Below are positions 11,340-22,716 of a DNA stretch of 64,000 bases, piece after piece (within the stretch, counting starts at the first letter, position 1; each line of letters begins with the position of its first letter). The notes under the pieces are model-generated. The model had not been told where the DNA came from. It did not search any database and was given only the letters and a program-made list of their open reading frames with translations. Both the position numbers and the translations under genes were made by a program. Source of the DNA: Paramecium tetraurelia (Eukaryota; Ciliophora; Oligohymenophorea; Peniculida; Parameciidae); assembly GCF_000165425.1 (NCBI RefSeq), contig NW_001798960.1, positions 242,507 through 306,506 of the forward strand, in the 5' to 3' direction.

Positions 11340-13249
11340 AGTATCACTATTTGTTAATTGATTTAGTGTTCAAGTTTCCCGGCTACTAGGATCAAAACAG
11401 ACCATCCCAAAATGGACTTCACATTTCAGACTTGGAAGATGGAATCACAGAGGAGCAACTCTTTGTAGAGTTTAGAAAATTTGGATAGATTAGCTATGTT
11501 AAATTGCACAGGTAAAAGTGATCTCGCCATAATTAGATATCAATTCATTGGAAAGTCAAAGCATTATGCCTTCATCTATTTTTCATCGTAAGAGGAGGCA
11601 AGGAAGGCAAAAGAGGCAATGAATTACAAATAGCTTCTTAGAGATCCTATGCGTATAACCTACATTCAGGATTATGAAAAAGATGCAAACTTATTTTTTG
11701 CAGGATTCGAGTTGAATGTATCACTCAAGCAATTGGAGGAATTCTTCACCAAATGGGGAGCAGTGGTCAGTGTCAAATTATCAGTCGATGAAAATAAGAA
11801 GAGCAGAGGTATTTGAAAATTCTAAATCATTCAGGCTATGGATGGGTTTAATATGAAAAGAAAGACTAAGCAGATGCATTGTTGACTGAAAGTTAATAAA
11901 ATGAAGGAAAAGTGTCATATAATGAAAAGACATCAATTATTGTGAAACGATTTGTTAGGAAAGGCTAAACAGAACGTGAAGACAAGAGATGTAACTTATA
12001 CATAAAGAACTTCTGGACTTCATTGGATGCTGTCGATTTAACAAACAACTAAGTTAGAGAATAATTGGTATCAATAATCAATTATCCATGAAAGGAAATT
12101 GAAATGCGTGCAAAATTGAATGAATGGTTCATCACATACGGTCCAATAATTAGTATCTTGGTCAAAATTGATCTTGAACGCAAAGCTCCATTTGCATTTG
12201 TCAGTTTCAGCAGGCATCAAGATGCAAAAGAGGCATAAAGAACATTAGGTACTACCTTAGGAGCTAATCCATCGAAGGATCCATTGAATACTGGGAGAAA
12301 GATGTATGTCGGATGGGCATAAACTAAAACAGATAGAAAACAACAAAGAGATAATAATGTCTATTAAAAATATATTTACGCTGATCATTTGAATAGAAAT
12401 GTTACAGAAGACGTGATTAGATAAACATTGAAAGATGCTGGTTATGGTGATATCTGCATGGTATTATTGAAATCTTATTCTATATTAGATTAGATTGGAA
12501 AAGATGTAATAAGGATTTCAATAAATCATCAGAATTGGATATATTGTATTTGAATAAGGTTCAGATGCAAATAAGTTGATCAAATCCTTCAAGGAGAATG
12601 AAAAGTTCGATGAAATCAAGAGTCTATTCGATCCAAACGTAGAGTAAGCTGGTGGAAAATACTTCCAACATCTTTTCCCTCAACATTCCTAATCAAAAGG
12701 ATAGAGAAGACCTAATTAAAGATAGTCTCCAAACAGAAGAATGTACTAAATGCCTTCAGGACCAGCCTAATTTGGTCCTAGAATGCCCTTCCCTTTCCCC
12801 ATGTAACAATAGAGAGTTCCAGGTGGTGGAATGAGAAGACCATATCAATAGTAATTCCCCAATCCCATAAGACAAACTCCCTTCCCTCCTCCAGTTCGAT
12901 AAGTTACTGACTTGGCTTCACTTTAACCTGTAGCCTTCGATAAACGATAAGATTTAGTCGATTTATTGGAGAACTTCGAGAATTTCAAGGCAAAACCTGA
13001 AGAAGAGCAAGTCAAATAATTATAGTAATCTTTTGTAATAAAATTAATTCTAGAATGATGTTGTATTATAGAATCAAAGCAAAACTAAGCTAAGAAGCAG
13101 AATCTCATTGGAAGAAAGTAAGTGAAGTGCTTTCAGATCCTTCCAATTTCACAGTTGATGAAATCCTCGATATGATCAAGAATGAAGATCAATTTAATGA
13201 GTTAGTAGATGATGCTGTTACGTAATTAAAGGATGCAGCAAATTGGTGA
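11340..13249 (+). CDS. PABP: Poly(A)-binding protein (four RRMs plus MLLE)
   Basis: Predicted 573 aa. Four RNA-recognition motifs are visible, with RNP pieces such as HYAFIYFSS, NLFFAGFEL, GWVQYEKKD, NLYIKNFW, PFAFVSFS and GYIVFEQGSDA. A Pro/Gln/Arg-rich linker (about residues 405-495) and a C-terminal MLLE-like helical domain follow (VSEVLSDPSNFTVDEILDMI). This is the plan of cytoplasmic PABPs that coat mRNA tails and recruit translation factors. Introns: 11341-11366, 11512-11536, 11809-11834, 12068-12094 (ends AAG), 12461-12488, 12506-12532 and 13025-13053. The first intron appears to split the start codon, A at 11340 and TG at 11367-11368. An in-frame ATG at 11228 is the alternative start and would add a Lys/Asn-rich leader. 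Confidence 0.88.
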
Positions 13250-13283
13250 TAAATTTATTGTTTTGTTCAAATATAAATATATT

Positions 13284-13715
13284 TCAACGAAATCTATTCG
13301 TATGATATTCTGAAATCCCAGGATTCGATAACCACAAATCATACTCCAAATAGTACCAACCTTGAATGCCTAAATGCAAGCTCAACAATACTCCATACAG
13401 GATCAATCCCATTTTCAACATATGCTTTTATTGAATCTGCTTCAACTTCTGCTGATATTGGAATTATTCAATTCTTATATTTTTAACAATCTCCTAATTA
13501 TCAAATTGACTCTGATTTGCAATCTTGATTGCCTGTTGAATTACATCATCATTTCTATTTCTACATTTAAAGATCTCTAAGAGGGCTCCTGGATTTTGCT
13601 CGATCTCATAACTTAATCGGATTGCTTTCAATTGGATTGGGATGTCTTTGAAAGTCTCTTTGCTTAGTAACTATTAAATATTTGCTTATTTTAATTGATT
13701 GATAAATGATTGCAT
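13284..13715 (-). CDS. Small membrane protein with one C-terminal hydrophobic helix
   Basis: Predicted 143 aa from an intronless frame. The first 95 residues are polar and helical. A hydrophobic segment follows (MGLILYGVLLSLHLGI), then aromatic residues GWYYLEYDLW and a short tail. The hydrophobic part faintly recalls the first transmembrane helix of mitochondrial calcium uniporters, but the DIME pore motif and second helix are absent, so I do not call it MCU. It converges on the PABP gene with a 34-base gap. Confidence 0.7.
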
Positions 13716-13761
13716 TGCAAATTATATGTATATTTATGATAAAATGTAAATGTAACAAAAA

Positions 13762-14013
13762 TCAATTGGCACTTAATATAATATTGTTTATTGGAATGAA
13801 AACCAACTTAATAAAGTATCCGACAGCTCCCATAACTGCAAAGCCAACAGCACAAGATGTTGCGATTTTAATGTACTCTATTTTGAAATTGTACATTCAT
13901 ATACCTCTTTTATCTGGTTTAGTGCATTTTCTAATAAATCTGTAACTCTCCTAACCGAAACTTTGGACATCCTACAATATTCCATTGATTCCATTCAAGG
14001 TTTCTTAACTCAT
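13762..14013 (-). CDS. SEC61G: Sec61 gamma subunit (SecE homologue)
   Basis: Predicted 74 aa, the usual size of Sec61 gamma. The family core is clear: [18 protein letters not shown], then the single tail-anchor helix [17 protein letters not shown] and IPINNII. It is the small clamp subunit of the ER protein-conducting channel. One intron, 13878-13904, sits between the CTKPDKR motif and the helix. The start ATG is the first in frame. Upstream, 98 bases separate it from the stop of the next minus-strand gene. Confidence 0.95.
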
Positions 14014-14111
14014 TTTAAATTTAATATTGAATTCTCACTTAATCATTTCGCAATTTATATTCACACTATACGTGTTAAATTAATTTATATAATTATTATG
14101 CAATTATATAA

Positions 14112-15166
14112 TCATTTTGGAAATATCTGATTGTCAATCATGTTTCTATTAACAAACTTTTACTCCCTATATTGAGTTGGGACTGCATCAATTGGATTCT
14201 TGTAGAACTAGCCTAAAAACAAGATCACTTCATATATCATACCATATCCCTTATACTGAGCATCGTCCATTTCTTTTCTTTTATTTAAGACTCTGCTATT
14301 TTGTCTATTGTGGTTGATGTTCTCAGTCTCCTGAATATCTGTGTTGAAGATGTTTGAAGTTTTGTTCTTCATCGAGGTTACTTTGTGTTATTGCACTAAT
14401 GAAGATGAACATTCTCAATACATTAACTAAATTAACTAAGTGCATCATCCTACTGCTATTATTGTTAGGGTTCTTGAACTCTTTGGTTAGTGTAGGCATT
14501 TTCATAAGCCTATCCTGTAATAGGATGATAAGAGGCTACTGGTGGTTTACCAGTATTCTACTGTTTACTTCCACTGTTCCCTTATTTGTACTAATTATAT
14601 TATTATATAAGATACCTTATAATAGAGCTCCTCTTCGACATTTGGCTATTGATAGTGATCATATTTGTTAGATTATTGCAACAATTATGGTTGTTCATAA
14701 GTGTTGGAAGGGTTATTATTATTTGAATATTGTTTTCCATTATTATAACTATCCAAAGCATCCTAGTAATTATACTCGGGTTGCTTATACAAGGCAGCGA
14801 GCTCTTGCTTTTTGTTCATTTCTTGAAGGTACAACTACTTCATGTAATCGTCATCTTGATTTTACTAATTATGTTAGTGAATACTTCCACAACTGGCACA
14901 TAGGTTTATGTTTGATATTAGGGGATGTATGAATTTCTTTGATCTTGTCCCACTTTTCCAGCTATTTTGGTGTCTCCCTTTCTAGATTGATCAATGTCCC
15001 ATCCGATTTTGAATCCTTGTCTGGTGTTTGAGTTATCTGAAAATATTAAATTAACAATAACTACCATTGTATGTTCTGATGGAGTTCCTCTTATCTCCGT
15101 CATAAAGCACTTAATTCTTGGGTCCTCCTCTAGACTAATAAAGACTTATAAATTTTTTAAAACCAT
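14112..15166 (-). CDS. Q/N-rich protein of unknown function
   Basis: Predicted 327 aa. The first 60 residues are ordered-looking (VFISLEEDPRIKCFM, then GFKIGWDIDQSRKGD). The middle is rich in Gln, Asn and Tyr, including a run of six Gln. A hydrophobic, aromatic C-terminal part follows (GYGMIYEVILFLGQFY). Introns 14865-14884 (only 20 nt), 14591-14615 and 14396-14421 are all GTA...TAG and are needed to keep the frame. A potential intron near 15036-15063 was not used because reading through keeps the frame open. No family recognised. Confidence 0.7.
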
Positions 15167-15284
15167 CGCTAATTCTTCTGTATTTTTGAAATTTAATTAA
15201 TTAATTTTCCATTATACACATTAAAATTCAAATATATGTCGTTAATTATAAATTAATAGATTCAAATATCCCTAAGATCATTAA

Positions 15285-17908
15285 TCACTTTATTTATTAA
15301 TTTATAGTTTTTAATTCAATATTAATTTTGGCATTCGATTGTATCTCCAACAGTCGGTTCTTCAAATTGATGTCGTCAGCCAAATCAGTATCATTTCTAA
15401 CGTAAATGTTATGTTATATGTACTTCATGAAATTGACATGCAATTCTCTCAATTCAGACCAAGACTTGATCGAAGACAACATCACAGTCACCGAGTTCCC
15501 AGAACTCTGAACACTCTCAAGACTCAGAAACAATCTCTGCAACTCCTTCAACTTACACAACCCCTTAAACAAAGTGTTCACACCTTCATCCCCTAATGGA
15601 TTGCTAATTTCCAATTAATTCATTACTGATCAAGAATCAAGTTTACTGTTTCTAACTAAGTAGCTTAACCGAAGCCATTATACAGCAACTCCATTCCATC
15701 CAATCCAATCTAGTTCGATCTGAAATTCAAACTGATACTCCTCAACTTCTTTTGCGATACCAAAAATCTATTGACATACCTCAATCCAAAGGAAGAACAA
15801 GACACACTATGTTTAATATATCGCACTCACTTCTCAATCCAAAATTTTAATTCTCTTAACCCTTGCTGCATCTCATGAATGGCCTTAGCCAAAAATCTAA
15901 CTCCCTCATCCTCTATACGATTTTTGGACAAGTCAATTACTAAAGTACTTAACTTCGTCAATTTCGGTAACACCAAACCCAGAGATTCGCATCCCTTCTT
16001 TGTAATTTGATTGCTCCACAAAGTCAGATTTAAATGCTTAACCTTCTCGCATTTGGACAATCCCTTAGCAAATTCCTCCACTCCCAAATCTTTGATTTGC
16101 GAACCCCAAAGAACCAGTTCGCAATTCTCCAATTCGGATATGCTCTCTCCAAGATCAGAAAAACCCTCATTGTGCATAGGAATGCTGCTTTTAAGGCATA
16201 AGAAATACTTGGAAAAGTTAATGGTTAATTGAGTGAGGAGGGGCAATCGCTTCATTGACTACCTCAGTAATTTAGAAAGCACTTAATTCATTTAATTACT
16301 TTCAAGACCTAAATCGAGCTTTTTTAGATTTGGCATGGCACATATAAGTTAAAAAAATGCTTCACAACAATCCATAGGTAGATGATTTCTTAATTAATTT
16401 AGAAGAACTAATACAATCCGAAATCCAATTTTAACTCCTCCATCTGAACAAGTCCCTCTAAAAGGGGTAATGAATTATTAATGCCCTCATCAGAGATTTA
16501 ATTATTAGATAGTTCCAAGGTTAATCGCTTCAATTCACTCATCTTCATTATCGCCTTGGTTAAGAACAACAATCCCAAATTCCCCAATTTATTACTATAA
16601 ATAGAAATAAGACCTTACTTCCACAGATGCAATTGCAATTCTTTCAACTTTTGAGCTCTATTCAAAATCTTTTCAACTGGTGCGATGGTTCTCACATTCA
16701 AACAACTCATCTCCAATTTTATTTGTAACGTAATCATTTAAAAATTTTTAACTTGCTACGCTATGGTTTCTAAGAATTTAAGTAAATCGTCTTGTGATTT
16801 GTTCTGCATTCCATTTAGATCCAATTGCACATCCTCCTTATTCTTAATATCCAATTATAAATTGTCCAAATTAGAAATGGATTACAGATGTTTGTGATTG
16901 ATTTTGGCAGGCTATTTAGATGATGAATGACGTACAGATTTAACTTCCAAGTAGGATCTTTCTTCAATAATTTGACTCAGTTGGGAGAAATCGTATCTCT
17001 GATCAGGAGAGATGTCCAACATGAGCTTCAGGATTTTGGAAACTCCTTTGATTCTAGGGTATGATTCCTTGACTTGCTTTCGTTTTTCTTTTAAATAATT
17101 GTAGAGCTTTACTTCGTCATCGAACAATTCTTCTCTTAACTAATATGAAAATTGGGGATGATACCTGTTTTGTCATATTTTGAGAGGTAGCAAACAACAA
17201 GAAGACCAATCCAAGTGAGAAGACGTCACTCTTGTAAGGGTTGTACTTGGCTTGATGTTTCCTTCTTTTGAAAGCTCGATAGACTTCTGGAGCTTAGTAT
17301 AAAACGGTGCCCCCGATGGTTCTTGATTTTGATTCCTCGTCAATAATTTCAGTGCCAAAACCAACCTGCGTTAAATGAGGAGTGTTACATCGCAAACTTT
17401 AAACAATAGATTTTCATCATTGAAAAGTATAATATTTTCTGGTTTGATATCTCTGTGTGCTATTTTGATTTCTTGGAGATGCGAGTGCGCTTTGATCATA
17501 GTCGCAAAGAAATCAGCCACTTCATACTCTTGAAACCTGAATTCTGGATCCGATTGCTTTTTGGAGGAGATGTATTGCTATAAGTTGGTGATGCCCAATT
17601 CCATGACAATACAGCCGAAGGTGATTGCCTGCATTTAAGAGATGAATGAGTACTTTATCCTGAGTGGTCACCTTCTCATAATAGAAACTATCCTCAAAGG
17701 AAATAATATTTGGATGCGGATAAACCTTTATTTTTTGTAGGATCTAAATCTCCTACTAAAACCTCTCTCTCAATTACTCATCAATCAACACTTGCTTTAT
17801 ACAACACTTTTGCTTCGTCTACAGATTCTCAGCCAAATAAACTTCATTCCAAGTTTTCGCAAGAATACTGAGATACCGATATTCTGGGTTTACATTACCA
17901 GTCATCAT
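15285..17908 (-). CDS. Protein kinase fused to RNase-inhibitor-type leucine-rich repeats
   Basis: Predicted 818 aa. Residues 1 to about 300 are a protein kinase: CCIKQVLIDEQ with the ATP lysine, catalytic loop [11 protein letters not shown] in place of DFG, GTVLYQAPE and DVFSLGL. The glycine-rich loop is not recognisable. From about residue 400 to the end are repeats of the NLR/RNase-inhibitor type, for example LTLELSNNQISDEGI and VIDLSKNRIEDEGVRF. Introns: 17629-17653, 17366-17388, 17140-17164, 16389-16414 (ends AAG), an optional 21-nt one at 16188-16208, 15807-15830 (starts GTG) and 15604-15626. The catalytic aspartates are present, so it may be active; the role is unknown. Confidence 0.82.
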
Positions 17909-17949
17909 ATTTTTTTTATATTATTAAATATTATAACTTGTAACATTCT

Positions 17950-18705
17950 TCATAAATGACTCCTGGCCAAATCTGATATTGGTCCTTCCAATTCCAGCAA
18001 TTTGGCCTGTCCTTCATCCGAATACAAAAGACACTGCTACGGCCACTCATCGAATAATTTTCCATTAAACTCTACAGTTTCTCCCCCTTGCGTATGATTT
18101 TATAACACGTACAATTTCCCATTAAACTTGGTACACATTAAATAACATTCAGTATCAAATTTGAAATTAAATTTTAGTTTCACATCTATTTCTGCAGGAA
18201 TGAGCTCAATCATTCCTAAATCATATTCGTATGAACCATAGAGATAAATGATCTGCGAATTGTTTTTGAAAGAGTCCGCAGATACTACCACCTTGGCTTA
18301 ATAAACAAGCAGTTTCATTATATCAATTTGAATTGTGAATTTTCCTTTATTAATTTGATATTCTCTTTATTTCAAATTCAGTGGTTAATTTACATTTAAA
18401 GTGAGGTTGGCTCGTTGACTTACCAATCCACCTATTTACAGGACTGCAGTTTGGTTATTATCAATGATGAATGTCTTTTACAAAGGAGTAGGATAAAATG
18501 TCTATTTGAACAAACCAAGCACATCGACTTCAAACTTCTCCTACTTTAGCAGGAAATATCCTTGCTCATTGCAAACCACCTATTATCCATCATACGAGAT
18601 TGTCAAAATGGCTCCAACTGGCAATTTATCTCTCGTTAATAATTAACCCAATTCATTTACTCTTCTTGCAAATAGTAAGTTAATTACTAAAAATATATAT
18701 AACAT
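17950..18705 (-). CDS. Secreted beta-rich protein, function unknown
   Basis: Predicted 251 aa from a single intronless frame. It begins with a signal-peptide-like leader (MLYIFLVINLLFARR). The rest is beta-prone with evenly spaced hydrophobic residues (VGAILTISYDG, RANLTLNVNQPLNL, AEIDVKLKFNFKFD). The pattern suggests two or three immunoglobulin-like or jelly-roll domains, but none was identified. No C-terminal hydrophobic anchor is visible. The gene lies between two minus-strand genes with gaps of 41 and 34 bases. Confidence 0.75.
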
Positions 18706-18739
18706 AAGTTTAATTTATAAATAAAATACACTCAAGATC

Positions 18740-20606
18740 TCACTTAAAATTCCACTTCATCTTGATTAAATACTTCAATCTGATCTAAGCAATGTCATAA
18801 ACAATGAATTCGTTGTACAATAAAGATGTCTACATAAATACGATTTTTTACATTAGGAACACCAGAAGGAGCTCCTTTTCCAATTGGCACTTTGACTTCT
18901 GGCATGCCTGGGAATGGAATGTTTTCAGATTGGGGAGGCATTGTCTTTCCTCTTCCCCATGTGCTGTGCTTACCTTAAGGCAATTGGTTAGCATAATAAT
19001 CTGAATAGAACTTCTCATTTGGATTTCCCAAGGCCACATCACACAATAATATCAATCCTGTGTTGTTTTCTTTTGTGACTGCGCAATAATTTGCTGATTT
19101 TGAAACCATATCTGCAAAATATACACCCTATTTTGATGAATTTAACAATTACCTTTCCAAACATATATCCAGTGACTGGAGCCTCAGGGGGGGCAATCCT
19201 TAATCCTTAACTTAGAATACCCACAAAGTTTGTAAGTCTAGATCCATGCCATAGCAACATTCTATTGCCTAATTCTTTTTTGAATCTATTATCATCTTGA
19301 TCTTTCTGCAATTCAAAAACATCCAACACTTCTAATCCATATCCTCTATGTGTTTCGCAATGTGTATTTTATACAAATTACTTAATAGTTGAGACTTTTT
19401 CATCAGTGGGTTCTAAGAATTGCATATTGATTCCTAATTTTTTGAAATTTTCGTCAATTGCATTGGTGTCCTCTGAATTTTCTTCTAAAATCTTAGTAGC
19501 AATTTAAATATGTTGAATTGCTTCGAGCATATCTAATTTATTTTTAACCATCTAAGGAGTTTCAATAACAGGAGCTCTTAAATATCCAAAATCATGGGGG
19601 ATCTGACTATAAAACTCACTTGAGAGTCTCTATAAGATCGATTATTCGGGAGTCTTTTTTTGCAATTCCTCCGATATCTATTTTAGAACATCAAATCCTT
19701 TTTTAATAGTGGAAACTGCCAATTTCCCCAAAGGTGTTTTTTTAGCATCATAACCAATACTAATGATAAATAGATTAACAATACTCTTTCATCTAATTAT
19801 TAATCATCTTCATATCAAAAATCAATCTAACCAGATCCTTTATCTTTGCATGTAATTTGCTTTTATTGTATGATTCCTTCTCCCTTTCCTCTCTGAGATT
19901 CTCCAACTTCTCCAATTCCTTAGGATCTTGTTCTCCACTATAATCCCTTTCCAACACTCTATATTCTCCTTTAACACTTTTCTATCTCACTTTACTCTCA
20001 TAGGCTTTTTTTGCAGATTCAGGTTTCAGGAATGATTGTTTGGCTGAAGAGCCTTCAACGCCAACTCTGCCCCATCTTGTGTACAAATAAAAAAAGTCTA
20101 AATATTAAGATGATTTCTTACCCTTATCCTTCTTTTTCAATAATTGAACAACATAAAACTTATTGTTATTATTATCATCCATAATATTGGTTTGATTCAT
20201 CATGCAATCGTAAATTTTACCATTTTCTTCATACACTACAAAATTCTCTTAATCATCAAAATATTCATCAACAGGTGCACTTTTAGTACTTTTATTGATA
20301 TTTGAAGTATCATCCTTCTATTTGCCATCCTAACCATTTTTTATTGGAGATGGAGAAGTTGATTTTTTAGAATCCTTTTTTGAGTTCTTCCTTGAAGGAA
20401 CCTTCTTGGGTGAAACATTGGTTTTTCCATCCTTATCTTTCGATTGTGATACGTCTTTGACAGCTTTATCGATAACTTCTCTATAATTGTTATATATGAG
20501 AATACTATTTTTTATCCTCTGCTTTATCAGTTTTTTTAGATCTCGTTGCTCTACCGGTTGGTGGAGGTGAACTAGTGACTTTTGGAGTTGATTTCTTGGG
20601 AGGCAT
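18740..20606 (-). CDS. PARP: Poly(ADP-ribose) polymerase, PARP2-like
   Basis: Predicted 581 aa. A basic Ser/Lys/Pro-rich N-terminus (about 130 residues) is followed by a WGR domain ([11 protein letters not shown]), the helical regulatory domain ([18 protein letters not shown]) and the ADP-ribosyltransferase domain. All three catalytic H-Y-E residues are in place: [20 protein letters not shown] and [11 protein letters not shown]. This is the PARP2/3 plan, acting on DNA breaks in the nucleus. Introns: 20481-20505, 20098-20121, 19760-19784, 19128-19152 and 18830-18851, all ending TAG. Removing them gives one open frame. Confidence 0.93.
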
Positions 20607-20794
20607 TGAAAAAGTAGATATCAAAATTAATAACCCTGATTGATTATGTTTGATATTTATAGAATGAAATCAGAATTAGTTCAGAATTAAATATATAAAT
20701 ATATTCGATCAGTAATTTTGCTTCTAAAAATAAAAATATCAAAATAAAGAGATTTCATATTTTTATTCATATCAGTTATATTGATAAATAGGAA

Positions 20795-21715
20795 TCGACA
20801 ATCTGATTCCAAATCTTCGTTTGAGCATACTTCATTTGATTTTCCACTTGCCTAAAATCTGTTAGCTCTCATCTCCAATATATCACTAAATTAACAAGCA
20901 GACCCTGAATTACCACATTTGTATCATTAATCAGGAGTAGAGAAAATTAACATAAATTAATCTGTGTAGATAATGTAATACCCGTACTTAATGAGAACTC
21001 AGAAATACTACTCAAATTTTTTGTTTACCAAAATTAAGTAAACACATCCTAACCTAATTTTTATCCACACTTCTTTAAGTTTCTCCAAATCCTTTTATAT
21101 CCTATTGATTTGTTTTTTTCCAAAGTAATTCACACATCTATCTATTATTAGAGATTTTTAACAATCTATTTTTAGTGCTCTTCCATAAAATATTTTACAA
21201 TAACACTGCCATACATCATCTAGTGTCTTAAGATCTTAAAGTATTCCAAAATATACGCACTACACCTTCTGATCAATTAAATCCTGATAAATAATGGCAT
21301 TCAATCACAGGATTCAATTAGATAAACCCAAATATTTAAGGAGCTAAACTTCCTCGTGGTTTCATCGTGTAATCAAATTGGAGTAAGAATTCAAGATTCT
21401 TGGTTTCCTCTTAACAATGTTATTTTTTCATCGTTCTTGATTTTTAATGCATAAAGCAAACAAATTGAATCTTTATTGTGAGATCCTCTTTTAACATAAT
21501 CCCCCAAGATCAGATAATTTTAGTCTCAAACTTCCCCTGATTGTTTGATAATCTCAAAAGAGATCATACAATCAACTGGAGGATTGATTCATGGGACATT
21601 TCCTTCTTCAATGAAGATTTCTCTTATTTTGACACACTATTGCTTTTCTTCTTTCTGGTTCAATAGTTCTCAATTTTCAATGAGATGTCTAAATCAGTTT
21701 GCATAATTGTATATA
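20795..21715 (-). pseudogene. Decayed PPP-family (PP2A/PP4/PP6-like) Ser/Thr phosphatase
   Basis: Pieces of a PP2A-type catalytic subunit can be followed along the minus strand through at least eight in-frame TGA codons and several frame changes. Recognisable remnants are [20 protein letters not shown] (from GDFVDRG), [10 protein letters not shown] (from RGNHES) and YKCGNSGSACQF (from YRCGNVASI). Metal-binding and catalytic residues have changed (Asp to Lys, His to Gln), and the GDIHGQ segment is missing. No set of introns restores it. It is most simply a dead paralogue left by gene or genome duplication. Confidence 0.8.
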
Positions 21716-21750
21716 TATTTATTTATATATGAAATTCTCTAAATAGACAA

Positions 21751-22112
21751 TCAATTAGTTGGTTTGTCTTCTATGGCTTTCTATTAAGTTGATTCCCAGG
21801 TCAATCTTCTGATTAATAATCTTCCCTACAATGTTGCATTAAAGAGATGCATGCAAAATAGAATGTAGCTTTGGGGAGATATCCTGAGTGCCCATCTCAT
21901 AAATAATGATGAATAGCCTAATTATTTGAGAGATTCTTACAAACCAACACACATTGCATCTCCTTGCTGATTTTGGCAGGATCTCTATTCCAATCATACA
22001 AGGCTTGAATTGGGAAAAACCAATTGCACACTGGAGCCCAAAAATGAGTAGTTTTGGGGCCAGTTGAAGAATGCACCCAAGTCCAAAACATTCCTGAAAC
22101 TTTGCTAGCCAT
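21751..22112 (-). CDS. MPC: Mitochondrial pyruvate carrier subunit
   Basis: Predicted 112 aa, typical of MPC proteins. Family signatures are GPKTTHFWAPVCNW near the N-terminus, YSSLFMRWALRISP in the middle and HLFNATLQGRLL near the C-terminus. MPC subunits form heterodimers in the inner mitochondrial membrane that import pyruvate. The intron at 21918-21940 falls just before YSSLF. MPC1 or MPC2 cannot be decided by eye. Confidence 0.9.
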
Positions 22113-22453
22113 TCGATTATATTATTATTAATATTAATTTCAAATCCGAGCTCCGCTATTAATCATCGTAATATTCCAAAAATATATATATTTGAACTTA
22201 CACTAATTATTAAATTGAATTCGTAGTTATTGAAAGAGTGCTAGAATTTAATTGAAGATGCGTGTATCTTGAACTTGAACCAGGGTTGAATATTAATAAA
22301 TTAATTAACCAATGTTATGACATATTTAATAATTATTATTTATTGTAAACATTTCAATTGCATTTAGTGATAAATCGCACATGCACAGGTAATATGTTTG
22401 CTTTTTATAAAAATAACAAAAATATAACATAAAAGTCATGTTCTTTTATTGGC
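22113..22453. other. Intergenic stretch
   Basis: AT-rich, with no coding frame or RNA gene recognised. It holds the 5' flank of the pyruvate-carrier gene and the 3' flank of the small membrane-protein gene. Confidence 0.5.
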
Positions 22454-22691
22454 TCATCCATTGAGAGGTGCTAGCATTGGGTCCACGATATTCCTTTTGT
22501 ACTTAGGGGCATCTTTGATATCTCTGAAATCAATCAACTATAATTCTGAGGAGATGTTGTACTTTCTTCTTGAATTTGCGTCTTTCAATACAATGACAGC
22601 CACAGAGGATGAATGCCAAGACTACAATTACGACTTGGGAGATAATCCAGGAGTAGAATTCGAATTTATTATTATCTTCGTTCTCAGACAT
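22454..22691 (-). CDS. Small single-pass membrane protein, 70 aa
   Basis: The frame runs from ATG through one 25-nt intron (22538-22562) to TGA. A short acidic N-terminus (MSENEDNNKFEF) precedes one hydrophobic helix (WIISQVVIVVLAFILCGCH) and a basic tail ending MLAPLNG. The charge pattern suggests N-outside or a tail with cytosolic basic residues. No family recognised. The start lies 25 bases from the start of the divergent kinase gene. Confidence 0.65.
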
Positions 22692-22716
22692 TTATGTTAA
22701 TTTAAATTATAATAAT
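22692..22716. promoter_or_regulatory. 25-base spacer between two divergent start codons
   Basis: The minus-strand membrane-protein ATG and the plus-strand kinase ATG are separated by only 25 AT-rich bases, so any shared or separate promoter must be extremely compact. Confidence 0.4.

Noticed and set aside
13284..13715. Mitochondrial calcium uniporter
   Set aside because: The hydrophobic helix is similar, but the DIME motif, second helix and coiled-coil context are missing.
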